Shown here piece after piece: positions 35,621-47,700 of a stretch of 64,000 nucleotides of DNA; the stretch's first letter is position 1, and every line of letters starts with the position of its first letter. The stretch comes from Cynocephalus volans (Eukaryota > Chordata > Mammalia > Dermoptera > Cynocephalidae), in assembly GCF_027409185.1 (NCBI RefSeq), contig NC_084472.1, forward strand, positions 19,888,524-19,952,523, written 5' to 3'. The position numbers and the translations under genes are program-made. A model generated the notes under the pieces. It was given only the letters and a program-made list of their open reading frames with translations, did no database searches and was not told the origin of the DNA.

Positions 35621-35704
35621 TTAGCTCTTCCTGTGTCCTTCTTTACTTCGGAGGAGATGCAATATACGTTCATTTTTGGTTAGTTCTGCTGGAAGTTCAT
35701 TGGC
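35621..35704 (-). CDS. ANKRD29: ANKRD29 exon 10, C-terminal tail and stop
   Basis: This last coding exon follows a TTTCAG acceptor. It encodes 27 residues, ANELPAELTKNERILHLL then RSKEGHRKS, and ends at TAA (reverse complement of 35621-35623). The tail is charged and contains no complete ankyrin repeat; human differs at only a few positions as recalled. Confidence 0.95.
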   Translation of the reverse strand, partial: ANELPAELTKNERILHLLRSKEGHRKS

Positions 35705-38700
35705 CTGAAAGAAGATAAGATGGGCATTAGTGAATTCCCACAATTGGTGTGGCTTTAGGGACTCCAAAGAGGGGCATCTGACCCACATTTTCTCTTTCAC
35801 TAATGAAAAATCCCCACTGGACTCACGGTTTTATACTAAGGTATTCAAGGCCTTCTTCAAATGTATAATTACATTATTTTCTTATCTTCTTGTAGAGATA
35901 TTTTTCTGTCCAGCCAGATGCCTTATTAGACTGTGATCTCCTGGAGGGCAGGGTCCAAGTCTCATCAATCATTATACCCTCATTTCCAGCACAATGCCTA
36001 GCATGTCTAGTATGTGCCTAATAAATACTGGTCAAGTTAAATCTCATACCTTTTATTGAATTTAATTAGTTTATTATATAAGGTGGTCCGTTCACTAGGG
36101 ACTCAGGACTCAGGACAGGAATCTTTTGATAAGAAGGCAGAGTTAGGAAACATCCAGAGCATAGAGATACCCAGAGATACCCAGGAAAGAACAGCATCAG
36201 TGGCTACAACTTTCCACCTGACTCAGAATCACTGTAAGACCTTTCTCTTCATATTGGTATTGAGACACATTCGTTAAGCATTTAGTGAATCACTTCCTAC
36301 CATAGGCAATAGGTGTTACGAGGCAGTGGTTTCCAAACTTTTTGGTCTCAGGACTACTTTACACTCTTAAAAATTATTGAGGAGTCTAACAAGCTTTTGT
36401 TTTTAACTTATCAGAAATTAAAACTGAGAAAATTTAAAATATATGTTTATAAATTAAAAACAATAAATCCACTACAAGCTAACATAAATAATATACTTGT
36501 AAAAAACTAAATTTTCAAAATAAAAATGTTAGTGAGAAGAGTAGCATTGTTGAACAGTTTTGCATATTTCTTAAAATGTGCAGCTTAAGAGAAGACAATC
36601 GATTCTCACATCTGCGTCTGCATACAGTCTATTGTGATATGTTTTAGTTGAAGCATATGAAGAAAATTCAGCTTCACATAGATATGTAATTGGAAAAGAG
36701 AGGAGTGTTTTAACAGTCTTTTCAAATTGTTGTAGGTATTCCTCTTTGATGCTACACCAATGCGTGACAAGTGATAGTTTCTTAAAGGTTAATTGCGGTG
36801 TGTATGATATCTGAAATCACATCAGTGAACTTTTTGTACCCTGTTACATTAGGGTAACAGGACTATCTACTTTATAGGTGCATTATTTGTAACATCATGC
36901 ACTGCTCATTTGGAAAATATTAGTTCACTGAGTTATGCAGATCCTCCATGTGTTAGCACATCTCATTGTGCAATACCAAAAAGTCACACTCATTAGTATT
37001 ATTACTGATTCATCAGAAAAGCCTTTTAGTATTGGGAAGCTGTTAAGCTCACAGTGGTGTATTTGGGTCATTCTTTCAAGTACAATGGTATTTCATGAAA
37101 AAAGTGCCTGGTTCTCTTTGTAATCCAAACAGCCTCACAGGTGTTTGTCCTTGAGACAATCATTGCACGTCAGGATGCAGCAGAGTGCTCCGTGCATACT
37201 TCCCATGTTGTCACACAGAATATTAAAAAGATGGGTAGCAAGGGTTAAGAGTAAATAAAATCAACATTTTTTTACTGCTTTATCAAAGACATTCTTAAAG
37301 AAAACTAGTATTTATGTAAAATAATTTACAAAATTTGTAAAATAACCCACAAGGGTTTGTACACTGTTTTGCGAGTACAGTTTGGTGCCACTGCTTTGAT
37401 GTGTCCTAAGCACCAACAGTTTCCCCACCATTGCTTCTGCACCATGAGAGCAAATGTCAGCCCAGTGGAAAAGGCGGATAACATTTTGGTATTATAAAGA
37501 ACATTGTTCTGACTTCTTAGACTCCCTGATGGGTCTTGAAGACCCTCAAGGGGTCCATGGATCATGCTCTGAGAACTGTTGTTACTGAAGGTCAAAAGGA
37601 TGTTCTGGGGAATCAGGGGAGCCATTAAAGGGTAGAAGGGCACAAAGAATGGGGGAGAGGGCTTGGATTCAGATGTTACCTGCTTCACATATTTTTTTTC
37701 CTGCAGCCATGCCTGGAACCCAAGCTGCTTTATATGGGACCTTGGTCATAGGTGAAGCCCCTGCAGCTCCCGCCTTCTAGGAAAGATCCTGCTCCCTGAC
37801 CTCCACCCTCACTTATTGGGAATTATGAGTTTGCCACAAGTGATCTGCTGTACAGCATGTCCTATAGCTGCACCCTAGCCCACCACATGGGATCGTTGAT
37901 GTTGATGCTGGATGGATCAGAGAGGAAATTGCTATGCTATATCACCATACCAGAGGCCCCTCTATGGGCTCAGAGTCTACTATTAGCTTAGTCCCTGCAG
38001 GAACAGACATTGTACAGTATAAGAAAATAATCTAAGTGATTCATTTTCAGAAATGACTTATCTGAGTTGTTTTATTGAGATGGTAATTAGTCTCTGAGTC
38101 CATCCTTTGTCATTGGATAGGTGAGGGCATTTCTCACATATAGACCTGATGCCAGGGCCTGCAGAGAAATGCTCCTTGTAACAGACCTAAGCTTCATCCA
38201 TTCAACAGAATAAACACTCAGGAATAACTGAGCTGTCTGCATCAGTTATTGGTCCACAGTGAGCAGGATGGCAGGTAGCCAGAGGATGCACCACAGTCAT
38301 GAAGAAGAAGGGAGATAAGAAGCTGTTCCTCTGTCTGCCAGCTTGCTGACTTATCAGCTGCGCTGTGTGACCATGTCTATATCCTCTGCCACTAAAAAAA
38401 GCTTTACATCTTCAAAGTGTGTTGTCAAGATTTGTTCCATCACATCACCATTCTGTGTGTCATCCATACAGTTCTAAAAAGCTGGTCTCATTCCTCCTTT
38501 CTCTCGATTGGTGCTCACTGAATTTGCAGGTTGCTGAGGTTGTGTGGACTGTTATGGTGCCCAGCCTACCCCTAAATGCTATTTTATTCATATGGAGCAG
38601 GACCACAGGTCCATATTAATGATACTACAGCATAAAAGCACTATATTTCTCCACTGTTCCTGGGAGAAGATGTGTTCTGAATGCTCAGATGCGGGTGTTG

Positions 38701-41700
38701 GGAACACAAGACCCCTGCACCCATGAGGATGGCTATAGAGTGATGAGTGGCTGCTGGAGCCTCTGATTAACCCTCTCCCCAGGCATCTGCCTCAAACCCT
38801 GAGAGCAGAAGTCCTAGAACCCCTGGAGCAGAAGAGTGCTTCTGTACTAGCTTAGAAGTTATTCTCCCTGGGAAGCCTTCAACAATATTCTTTACTTCCC
38901 TGCTTACAGCTCTTGTCATTCTGTAATGTAATTGCTTGTTTAATTGTCTTTATTCCTCAATAAACTCTGAGCTCCCTGAAAGCAAAACCTATGTGAATCT
39001 TATTCACCATTGTATCCCCAGCACACAGCACAGTGCGCTGAATCTAGTACAGGTGCTGACCACAGGTGATCAGTATTTGTTGAATGAGTGAATGAAGACC
39101 AAGGATATCCCTTCAAGTCCTGGGTGGTTGCTGGAGTCCCAACACCCTGGCTTCTGGAGTTGCCATTAAAGAGGCTGGCTTTTATGGGGTGGCTAGAGGC
39201 CACGTGGGGGCTTCTCTGGCAGCTATTCTCACTAAGGGCTTCTGCAGTATGAGGCTCCAACATGAATGCCCACACATATATTCAAGTAATTTTAGGGAAA
39301 CTAAAACTGGAAATTACCCATAACCATTACTGCTGATGGTTATTCCATTATTCTAGGAGACACACATGGAGTCACATTTTTCAGTTTCTAAACAAAGGTA
39401 CTAAATGTTTCCCCCTTGCCTTAATTCAGTACTGGATAGCTCACCAGAAAAGACTGATCTCTTTAGGAAGTCTGTATACAAAGTCTAAAGATAAGATCTA
39501 AAGAAAGGCAATTATGATTTCAGCTGGCTTATCACACAGCTGGACCAGCTAATGGAAAACAAATCCAAATACTTTATGTCTCAGGAGAAATAAGCAGAAA
39601 TGTTATCTTCAAGCAATTCAATGGTAGGAGTAGGGAAATAATACTTCTGTGTGCTAAGTAAAATAAGAAAGTGGCCTTTGGTAAGTTGTTTAATTGGCAC
39701 TGCTTAATGTTTTCTTTTCAAAATGTCACAAAATGCTATATGTTTTTGTTTTTATTATTAAAAAAGTTAAAACCGTCATAGATGCTTATAAAAATTCAAA
39801 GAGTATGGAAGTATAAAGTGAAAGCTGTTTTTCACATCTTCCGCTATTAATAAGCACCAATCCCGTGTCCTCCTGAAGTTGGTAGGTTAGTGTGTTTTCT
39901 CAAGACCTTTCCTACACTACTCTCCTCCCCAGCCATCTGTACATGTGACAGCTTAAGCAGAAGTTGAATAGGAGGATGTACAGTGACAGTCATTTTTTTC
40001 TATTATTATTGTGCACCTGCCCACCTCCAAGTTTGGGCTAATTGTGAACTAAGGATTTAGAACAACAACAACAACAAAATGGGTTGGTTTTGTAACAATG
40101 GCATGTACTCCTATTAACAACCTAAAGGCAACATTTTCCCAATGTAGTCACCAAACATAGCACAAGCAATTCTCAGGACATAAACATCCAACTTATGGGG
40201 ATGGTGATAAACTACCACAACTTTGACATTTTTAGGGCACATCTTTGCTGATAGAACAACACTTGCTCTTCATAATGACTGCCCTCCCCCCACCCCCATC
40301 CCTACCAGGAGGCTGCACCATTTTTAACTGGAAACCCTATATTAATCCTACAGGGTTTTTAGAACAATTCCCTGGGTCCAAGTGCACTGCTCACTGATAG
40401 CATACTAATAGCAACCTTGCATGCCCTTACTATGCATAAACATGAAGATTGTGACTGAAGCCAGAAAGATGTTTATGCTGACTCAGGAGGACTCAGTCTT
40501 ACCTCTGTGCACAGGAGCCCAGTGCAGTTAAAAGATGGGTTAAGTGAGTAGTTACCTTGTTTCTCAGGGTTGGGTCTGCTCCTGCTTCCAGAAGCAGCGC
40601 AACTGTTTTAATATTTCCGCTGAGCACGGCTGCATGGAGTGCTGATGTCCCATTCTAAGAGAAAATGACAGTGTGTGTCAGGAGAGAGCTCACAGCCACC
40701 AGCACTTACCTTGGCTTTCATCATAAACCATCTGAGTGGGGAGACATTACCATCTGTAATGTCAGCCTTGCTCTTCCTCATCCTCCCTCATCCTTTTCAA
40801 AGTCTCACCAGCACCTATTATAGAGTCCTCAGATATGCAGCCAATCATCCATATAAATATTGCCAATGTTGTTTTGCAGGTGAAACAAGGAATCTGGCCC
40901 AGTGTGCATACACATGACTTCATGGTCATTCAGTTTTATAGACTTCAGGACTTGCCGCAGAAAAAACAACAATGCTTTGTCAAACATTTTTTTTTCTTCA
41001 AGGAAAACATATAGTCTTTGTGCTTTTGGTGAGCCACTCCCAGCAAGGCTGGAGGAACGGCTCCTAGCCCATGGGTCAACCTATTAGCTCAGCTTCAGAC
41101 TCTGCTCACTCAGGCAGGCAGGAGAGGGCTGTGGAGTGACAGGGCTTAAGAAGAAGAGCATGTGGGTGAGCTGGAGCATTTCTGAGCACAGAAAGGCCTA
41201 GTAGATGGGTTGCCGATGTTTTATGAAATTTACTGCAAATATTTACTGAAATAAGGAAGAAGTTACATGCAGCATACAGCTGGATCTGGGAGGGGAGAGG
41301 ATCTATGGGTAGCAATTTAAGAACAATAGGCAGTCATATGACCTTGGTACTAGATGATACATACGTTTATAATTAGTACTTCAGTGCAAGCTTTGTTTCC
41401 TAATTAACTACTAGTAATAAAAACCACTCTGGTTTTATGAGTAAAATTACCCAGAGATAAATTCCAGCAAAGTAGCATTTTTCTGTGGTTGCTTTTATTT
41501 TTATTTATTTACTTAAATGAAACATACTGATTGCACATTTTTATGGGGAACAGAGTTATATTTCAATACACGTATACAATGTGAAGTGATCAAATCAGGG
41601 CAGTTGGTTGCTTTTATAATATGTATGATAATTCCCTAATCTGGTAACATTTCACTTGTCTAAATCTTAACCAACCTATCAATTTCACACATTAGCAACA

Positions 41701-44700
41701 TGACTAAGAATAAAAAATGGAGCCAAAAAAGAGCTGTTTGAAATGAGACTAGATATTGCAAAGTCCATTTCTGAAGCTCGTTCCTTTTATTCACAGAGTT
41801 CGCTTTCATAGATGGTTTATTCTTACTTTATAAACAATTTTAACAAGTGCAGCTTCCTGGCTTCCAAGCTCATGGACGATTAGAAGTTGCTCATTAGGAC
41901 AGGGGAGAGGGGCCAATACACTGACAACAGCGCTCTGCATGAGCTGACAGCAAGAATGGAGCCTAAAAATACAAAGAGCAGGCACAGCATCCAAAAAGCC
42001 TCTGGGGTCACTCAAGGGCAAGATTTTACATTGATAAACCCCGAGGGCATAGCTCTAAAGCTGCTAAGCCACTGTGCCAATTTAGAACAGATTTGGTATC
42101 CTCGACTTAAGAAACCAGGAGTGTGTATACTAGGGGTCATCAAAGTACGGCCTGTGGGTCAAATCCAGCCTGTCTCTATATGTCCTGCAAGCTAAGAGTT
42201 GTCTATGCAATTTTAAACGATAAAAAAAGTTTTAAAGAAGAATATTTATAACGTGAAAATATGAAATTCCATAAATATAATGTCCATAAATAAAGTTTTA
42301 TGGAAATGCAGCCACTTTTTTTTTTTTTAATACTTTTTATGGTGCTCTTGTGCTACCATGACAGAGTTGAGCAGTCGCAACAGAGACCCTATGGCCTGCA
42401 AAGCCTAAAATTTTTACTATCTAGCCCTTACAGAAAAAGTTTGCTGACCCCTGGTATATACTATAATTTAGAAATATTTAAATCCAAAATGATTAAAACT
42501 TAAGAGTTTCAGGGCTCTGTTTCCTGGAAGACCTAGTCTCCAGAAGGACATATTTTTTGAGGCTTCCAACTATTTGAGGTTTATTTCATTTCACCGAAGG
42601 TAACAAAGCAGAGTGGTTCTTCACTCAAGATAATGAAGAGAAGGAACGTATGTGTCTGTTCTTCCTTGATTTCAAAAATCCTCCAAATGGTATCAATATA
42701 GTTTGCTTTCCAATTTAGCGACTTCATTACTACTATTTTTTTCCTGTGGGTAAGGGATGCAAAGAACAATTATGATTTGTAACAATGAATATGCTAATAA
42801 TATTGATTTGATCACAGCTTGTATACAAATAATGATAGCCAACACTGTACCCCCAAAATATGTACAGTCAATTATGCTTCAATTAAAAAAATAATTTTTT
42901 TATTTTCTGGAAAACAAGGCAGTGACAGACTCCAGTTGACTCTTTTAACCACTTTTTCATTTCTACCTATGCCCTTGGATTGCCAGCATCAAGAAGCTGT
43001 AGGTGTGTTCTTTCAAGAATACAATTAACCAGGCTAATTATACCCAAATTCTACTACAGTCCCCAAGTATGGAATTATTTCCTAACCGCTCTTTTACAGA
43101 TTGGTAAAATTTTTCTTTACATCTTACCTTCAAAATACCAAGAGTGGGTGAGAATTTAAGTAATTCCTCTATAACAGCATTATATCCTTTGTTGGCTGCT
43201 TTCAATAACGCTGTTGTCCCGTCCTTAACAGAGAAAAGAAAATAAAAGTTGATTATTAAAATATGTCTGTGCTGGCTAAGATATAAATGTCAGTTGAGAA
43301 CTGGGAGTACAATTGTCAGAAACAGGCAAAATGTGTGTAGTGGATTATGTCCCCCCCAAACTCATTGAAGCTTGAATTGTTTCTCCCAAGTTTTATGTAT
43401 TAGAAACTTAGCCCCCACTGTGACTGTTAACAGGGTGGGAAATCCTGTTATGGTAATTGCAAGGTGGAGCCCTGAAGATGTGGTAGGACTGTGCAGTAGT
43501 GAATGGATTAAAAATGGTGGTCTGGGTGTGGTTCTGAGGGTTTTAAAAGAAGAGAAGAGTCTGTCTCTGCTCTCTCTGCTTCCACCATCTGCAATGAGAC
43601 CCCTGGGTCACTGTTGCCACCACCAGACGTACTTTGGACTTTCCAGCCTCAGAAACTGTGAGCAATAAATTTTGTTTTCTTTATAAATCACCCAGTTTCA
43701 AGTATTTTGTTATAAGCAACAGGAACAGACTAATACAATGTGTGAACTAAGCACAGATCAGCAATGTCTCAATCCCGGAGAATTTTAGAACATATTAAGC
43801 AGTTAAATTCTGCATAAAGAATAACAGATAAAATATGTGATTGTTTATATTACCTTAGAACCCTGCCATTTGGGAATTCATACTCTTCTGGTCCCTTAGA
43901 ACACTGAGTAAATAGACATGAGGAATTTCAAGAGCCTATTTTTAGGGCATTGATGGACCAAAGAGGCATTCTCTGCTATTCATGACTTAGCAAAAATTAA
44001 CTGTTTTTAGTGAGTTAAATTATTATTTTGAGCTGTATTTACTGTTCTGAAAATTCCTACAACCTTGCCCCATGCCCTAGGTATCTATTTGCCTGTTTTT
44101 GTGGGGGGAGTGGCCAGGGGAGATAGACTGAAATTTGTTTTAAAACAATGCAAGGACAAATTCAAAAATTAATATTCTGCTTCTGTCATTCTTTGGCCCA
44201 AGAAGAAAATTTCCAAATTCCCCTTTTCTCCTGCCTTAACATATCGATAGCCATGTTTGGAGGACTTAGCCCACAGAGTTTTGTGGTTCAGGAATTCACC
44301 CTGCCATTAGGTTTTATCTGGAATCGGGAAGAAGGAAGTTGGGATTAGGGGATTTTTCTTTTCTGGCTTCAGAGACTGTGGGAAGAAGGAACATAAAGTG
44401 GGAGAAAGGACAGGGAAGTGGTCAGGAACGTGTCTTCTAATTTCCCTTTTCTGGGCCTAGACTTGGAGAGAGGAAGGTGGATCACATAAGCCAGGGTAAT
44501 ATAAGGGCGAAGAGGGCAGACAGCAAGGCTCAGAGAGCAAGCAGCATACAGTGGTCAGACAGCTCTCTCCAAGTCGCCTTTAGTTCCAATGGGACAAAGG
44601 GCCTGCTGTGGGGTGCACCTAGGCAGAATTAGGTGACACCAGCAGAGGCTAAGTGGAGACAATGGGCCGACAGTGAGGTGCAAGGGTCTGCAGCTCCAGA

Positions 44701-47700
44701 AAGCAGGGGGGAGGCCGAGCCAGCGGGGGAGGGGACTGTGGCACTGCTTGACCCACACCACACACCCACACCACCCCAGCCGCACTGCGGCCCAGGGGCC
44801 AGCGGGGGCGCAGCACCAGCTAGGGACGCCCCCCTCCCCGGCCCCTCGCCCCGGAAAGCCTGAGGCCCGGGTCCCCTACTGCCGCCAGGCCTGAGGCTGA
44901 CCACCCTCGGCTGTTCGTCCAGAGGTGCTCTCTGGGGCAGGAGGAGAGGGACCCAGCAGCATCCGCAAAGTTTGATAGGATCTGACTTTGACTTTGTTTC
45001 CCTGCTACAGAGCAGGTGGAGGTTGGGAGGAAACCCAGATGAGCCGCAGGCTAAGTAAGGACCCGGTCTTCCGTGCACCGTGAGCGGCGTCGGCCGGGCG
45101 GCTCGCTCGGTGGCCGCGGCGTCCCCGCACTCACGTTCCGCGCGGCGTCGCGGTCGGCTCCGCGCAGCAGCATCACCCGCACCACCTCGCTGTGGCCCAT
45201 CTGGGACGCGATCCACAGCGGCGCCGTCCCGTCCTGCGGAGAGAAGAGGCACGCTCGCACCCGCCGCGACACGGGACGTCCCCACTGAACACCACGTGTC
45301 TGCGGCTGATTCACACACCCAGGAGGTCTCGAGAAAAGAGGGTGTTTTTAACCCACTGACACGCACTGGCATTTGGCGGTGCCCGGACCACTTTCGTAGC
45401 CGACAGTCAATTTCTGGCTTGTGAAAAGTGCCATTCTGCGGCCGGCTCTTTTCCCAGGGTGTGGTACGGACGCCGGGGCAGCTCAGGGGAGCAGCTGCGC
45501 TGCACAGCACCGCAGAACCAGACTCCACAGCCCAGAGCGGAGAGGCCGGCCTGCTCTATTCCCCCTGGACTCTGGCCATTTCTGTCCTTTCCTGGTGGGT
45601 CGCACTCACGTTAACGCTCACACGACACACCGTGCTTCGTGTACAGCCCGGCATTCCCACAGAACAGTGGGCAGTTTCCTCCGAGGCCTCCTACTCGTTT
45701 ATTCTAGTGTTCAAAATCCCCCACAGCCACATCATTTTTTTAGGGAGCTTATTTTTATGGGGAATGTGATGTTGTGTCTTCTTGGAGGTGATGCACATTA
45801 GTTATAGCAAGACATTCTTGGTAATATTTCCTGCATATCTTTCCCCAGCATCTCTGTTGCCATGAACACTAGGCCATAAGGCTGCGATGTACTGCTCCAG
45901 AGAGGAAAAGGTAAAATATCCAAGGGACCGAGAAGGATTTGACGGTAGGGTGGTTCCTGCCTGATGGAATGGAAAATGGAAAACCTTTCCAGTGTGGAAA
46001 GGAGGAGCTAGAGAGGGGTGGGAAGGGGCAGAGGTCAGAAGTAGTTGTACATGTTGTCCTACCCCTCTGGGTTGAATCTGGGCGTGGGCGGGGTGGGGAG
46101 GTAAGCCAGGGGTGGTGGAAACACCCAGATAAATTATGGGGAAGGATTTTCTCCCTTTCTTAAGATGAAGCCCAGGAAAACTGTAAGCTCCTTAGAGAAA
46201 CTCTGCTCTTATCTGGTGCCTGAGAAATGGAAGACAAATGCCCATGGGAGTTGTCTGGGCCAACAGACCTGAGACATCCCCCAATCCACTGGCATCTGGG
46301 CATCGAAGAGTCCCCTCCTAACTCTGGGAAATCAGAAGTGTTAGGGCAGTGTACCCTGAAGTAAGCCTGAGGTTGGGAGGTTGGGAGGACAAGGACATAG
46401 AGAGTCATGACTTCATGAGCAGAAACTATGGTGGAGCCAGCATCATGGTGGGAAAAGCTGCATCTCTGGGATACCAGTGCAGGCTGCTTCGGGACCAGAG
46501 AAGCTAGCACGAGAGCCAGAAATGAGTGTCCACACCGCTGTCCCAATGCCATGGTGACAGCCTGACCCCTGAGAACTTAGGTCATTTTGAAGAGAAGGCC
46601 AGGAGGAGGGAGCAGGGTCCAGATTGGGCTAAATTTAATCTTTGAGGTAATTACGGTATTATTGTGGCCCCAAGGGACTGGTTTAGCCAGATAATACTGA
46701 ATTACCCATCAGTGGGAATGTGAGCTGAAAAGCAAGAGGATTCAGTTATAGAATACAAAGTGACATTTTCTGCAGTAGTGTGTAATCTCAACCCCAGCCT
46801 ACTAGCCAAAGCAGACACAGGATTATTGCCCATTGCTGTCCTGACAAAGGGACAGAGGATGGAGATGTCTGAGTGGGGTGGTAAACGATGGCAAAGCAGG
46901 AGCCCAGGAGGATCTGGGGGTGCAGAGGGGCAGTCAGAGGGTGTTGGCACTTCTTGTCTTGGGAGAGCTGGGGGAAGAGGTGCTGAGACAAAGGATGGAG
47001 GAAGCTGAAAACACTTCTACTTACTTCGTGCTTTTTCTAGGGGCCTCTTGGCAATATTGTTGAATTTGAATATTACTTATCATTAGCAATGATAAATAAT
47101 ACCTTAATTTGTACTTTAGTTTACAAAACACTTTCACATTCTTTATTTGATTCTCCCAATTCAGGATTTAATCATTCATTCATTCATTCAAGCAACTGTC
47201 AATTAAGTGTCTTCTAAGTCTCAGGAGTTCTAAAAACTAGAAGTGGAAAAGAAACATGGAAATTTCAGTATAACTGCAGTGCTGCAAAAAAGTGCAGACA
47301 GAAATGCACAAAGTGCACCAGGGAAGGGTCCCCTTACTGTGTGGGAGGTTACAGGGTCAGCTTCACAGATGGGGAAGCAGCTGAGCTGGGTCTTGAAGGA
47401 GTACCAGAATTTTGCCAGGTAGGTGAGAGGAGATCAGTCATTCCGGGTAGAAGGAAGAGCAGTCACATTCACAGTGGTTTGGACAGGCATGGCCCTTTTG
47501 GGCAGGACAGGAAATCCAGCTCCTGTTGCAAAAGGGGTGTATGGGACCCTGGGAGGCAGGAGAGTGAGTCTGGGCTCCGGAAGGCCTCGAATATTGCCAG
47601 GTTCTCTGGAACTCAGGTGCTGGCACCCTGCTCCCTCCTTGCCTGCTCTGGCTCCATTCTGTTGTTTGTGGGTCTCACCACCAGAGGGCAGGCAGAGAAA

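Larger units (their letters stand above)
35705..40555 (-). other. ANKRD29: ANKRD29 intron 9
   Basis: This 4.85-kb intron contains an L2 tail (35925-36045), a 1.26-kb hAT element (36324-37581), a deleted solo LTR (38018-38138) and another L2 tail (38862-39092). Nothing is recognised in 39,100-40,550 apart from a possible old L1 piece near 39,755-39,860. Confidence 0.8.
40655..43127 (-). other. ANKRD29: ANKRD29 intron 8
   Basis: This 2.5-kb intron contains an L1 3'-end fragment (41495-41620) and a complete 323-bp hAT element (42131-42453). I see no gene. Confidence 0.8.

Noticed and set aside
44629..45528. 299-codon open frame on the minus strand
   Set aside because: It crosses ANKRD29 exon 7 in a different frame and runs through both splice sites. 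The GC-rich sequence explains the lack of stops.
46160..46552. 130-codon minus-strand frame as a possible extra ANKRD29 exon
   Set aside because: No ankyrin pattern, and the flanking ANKRD29 exons join directly in phase without it.
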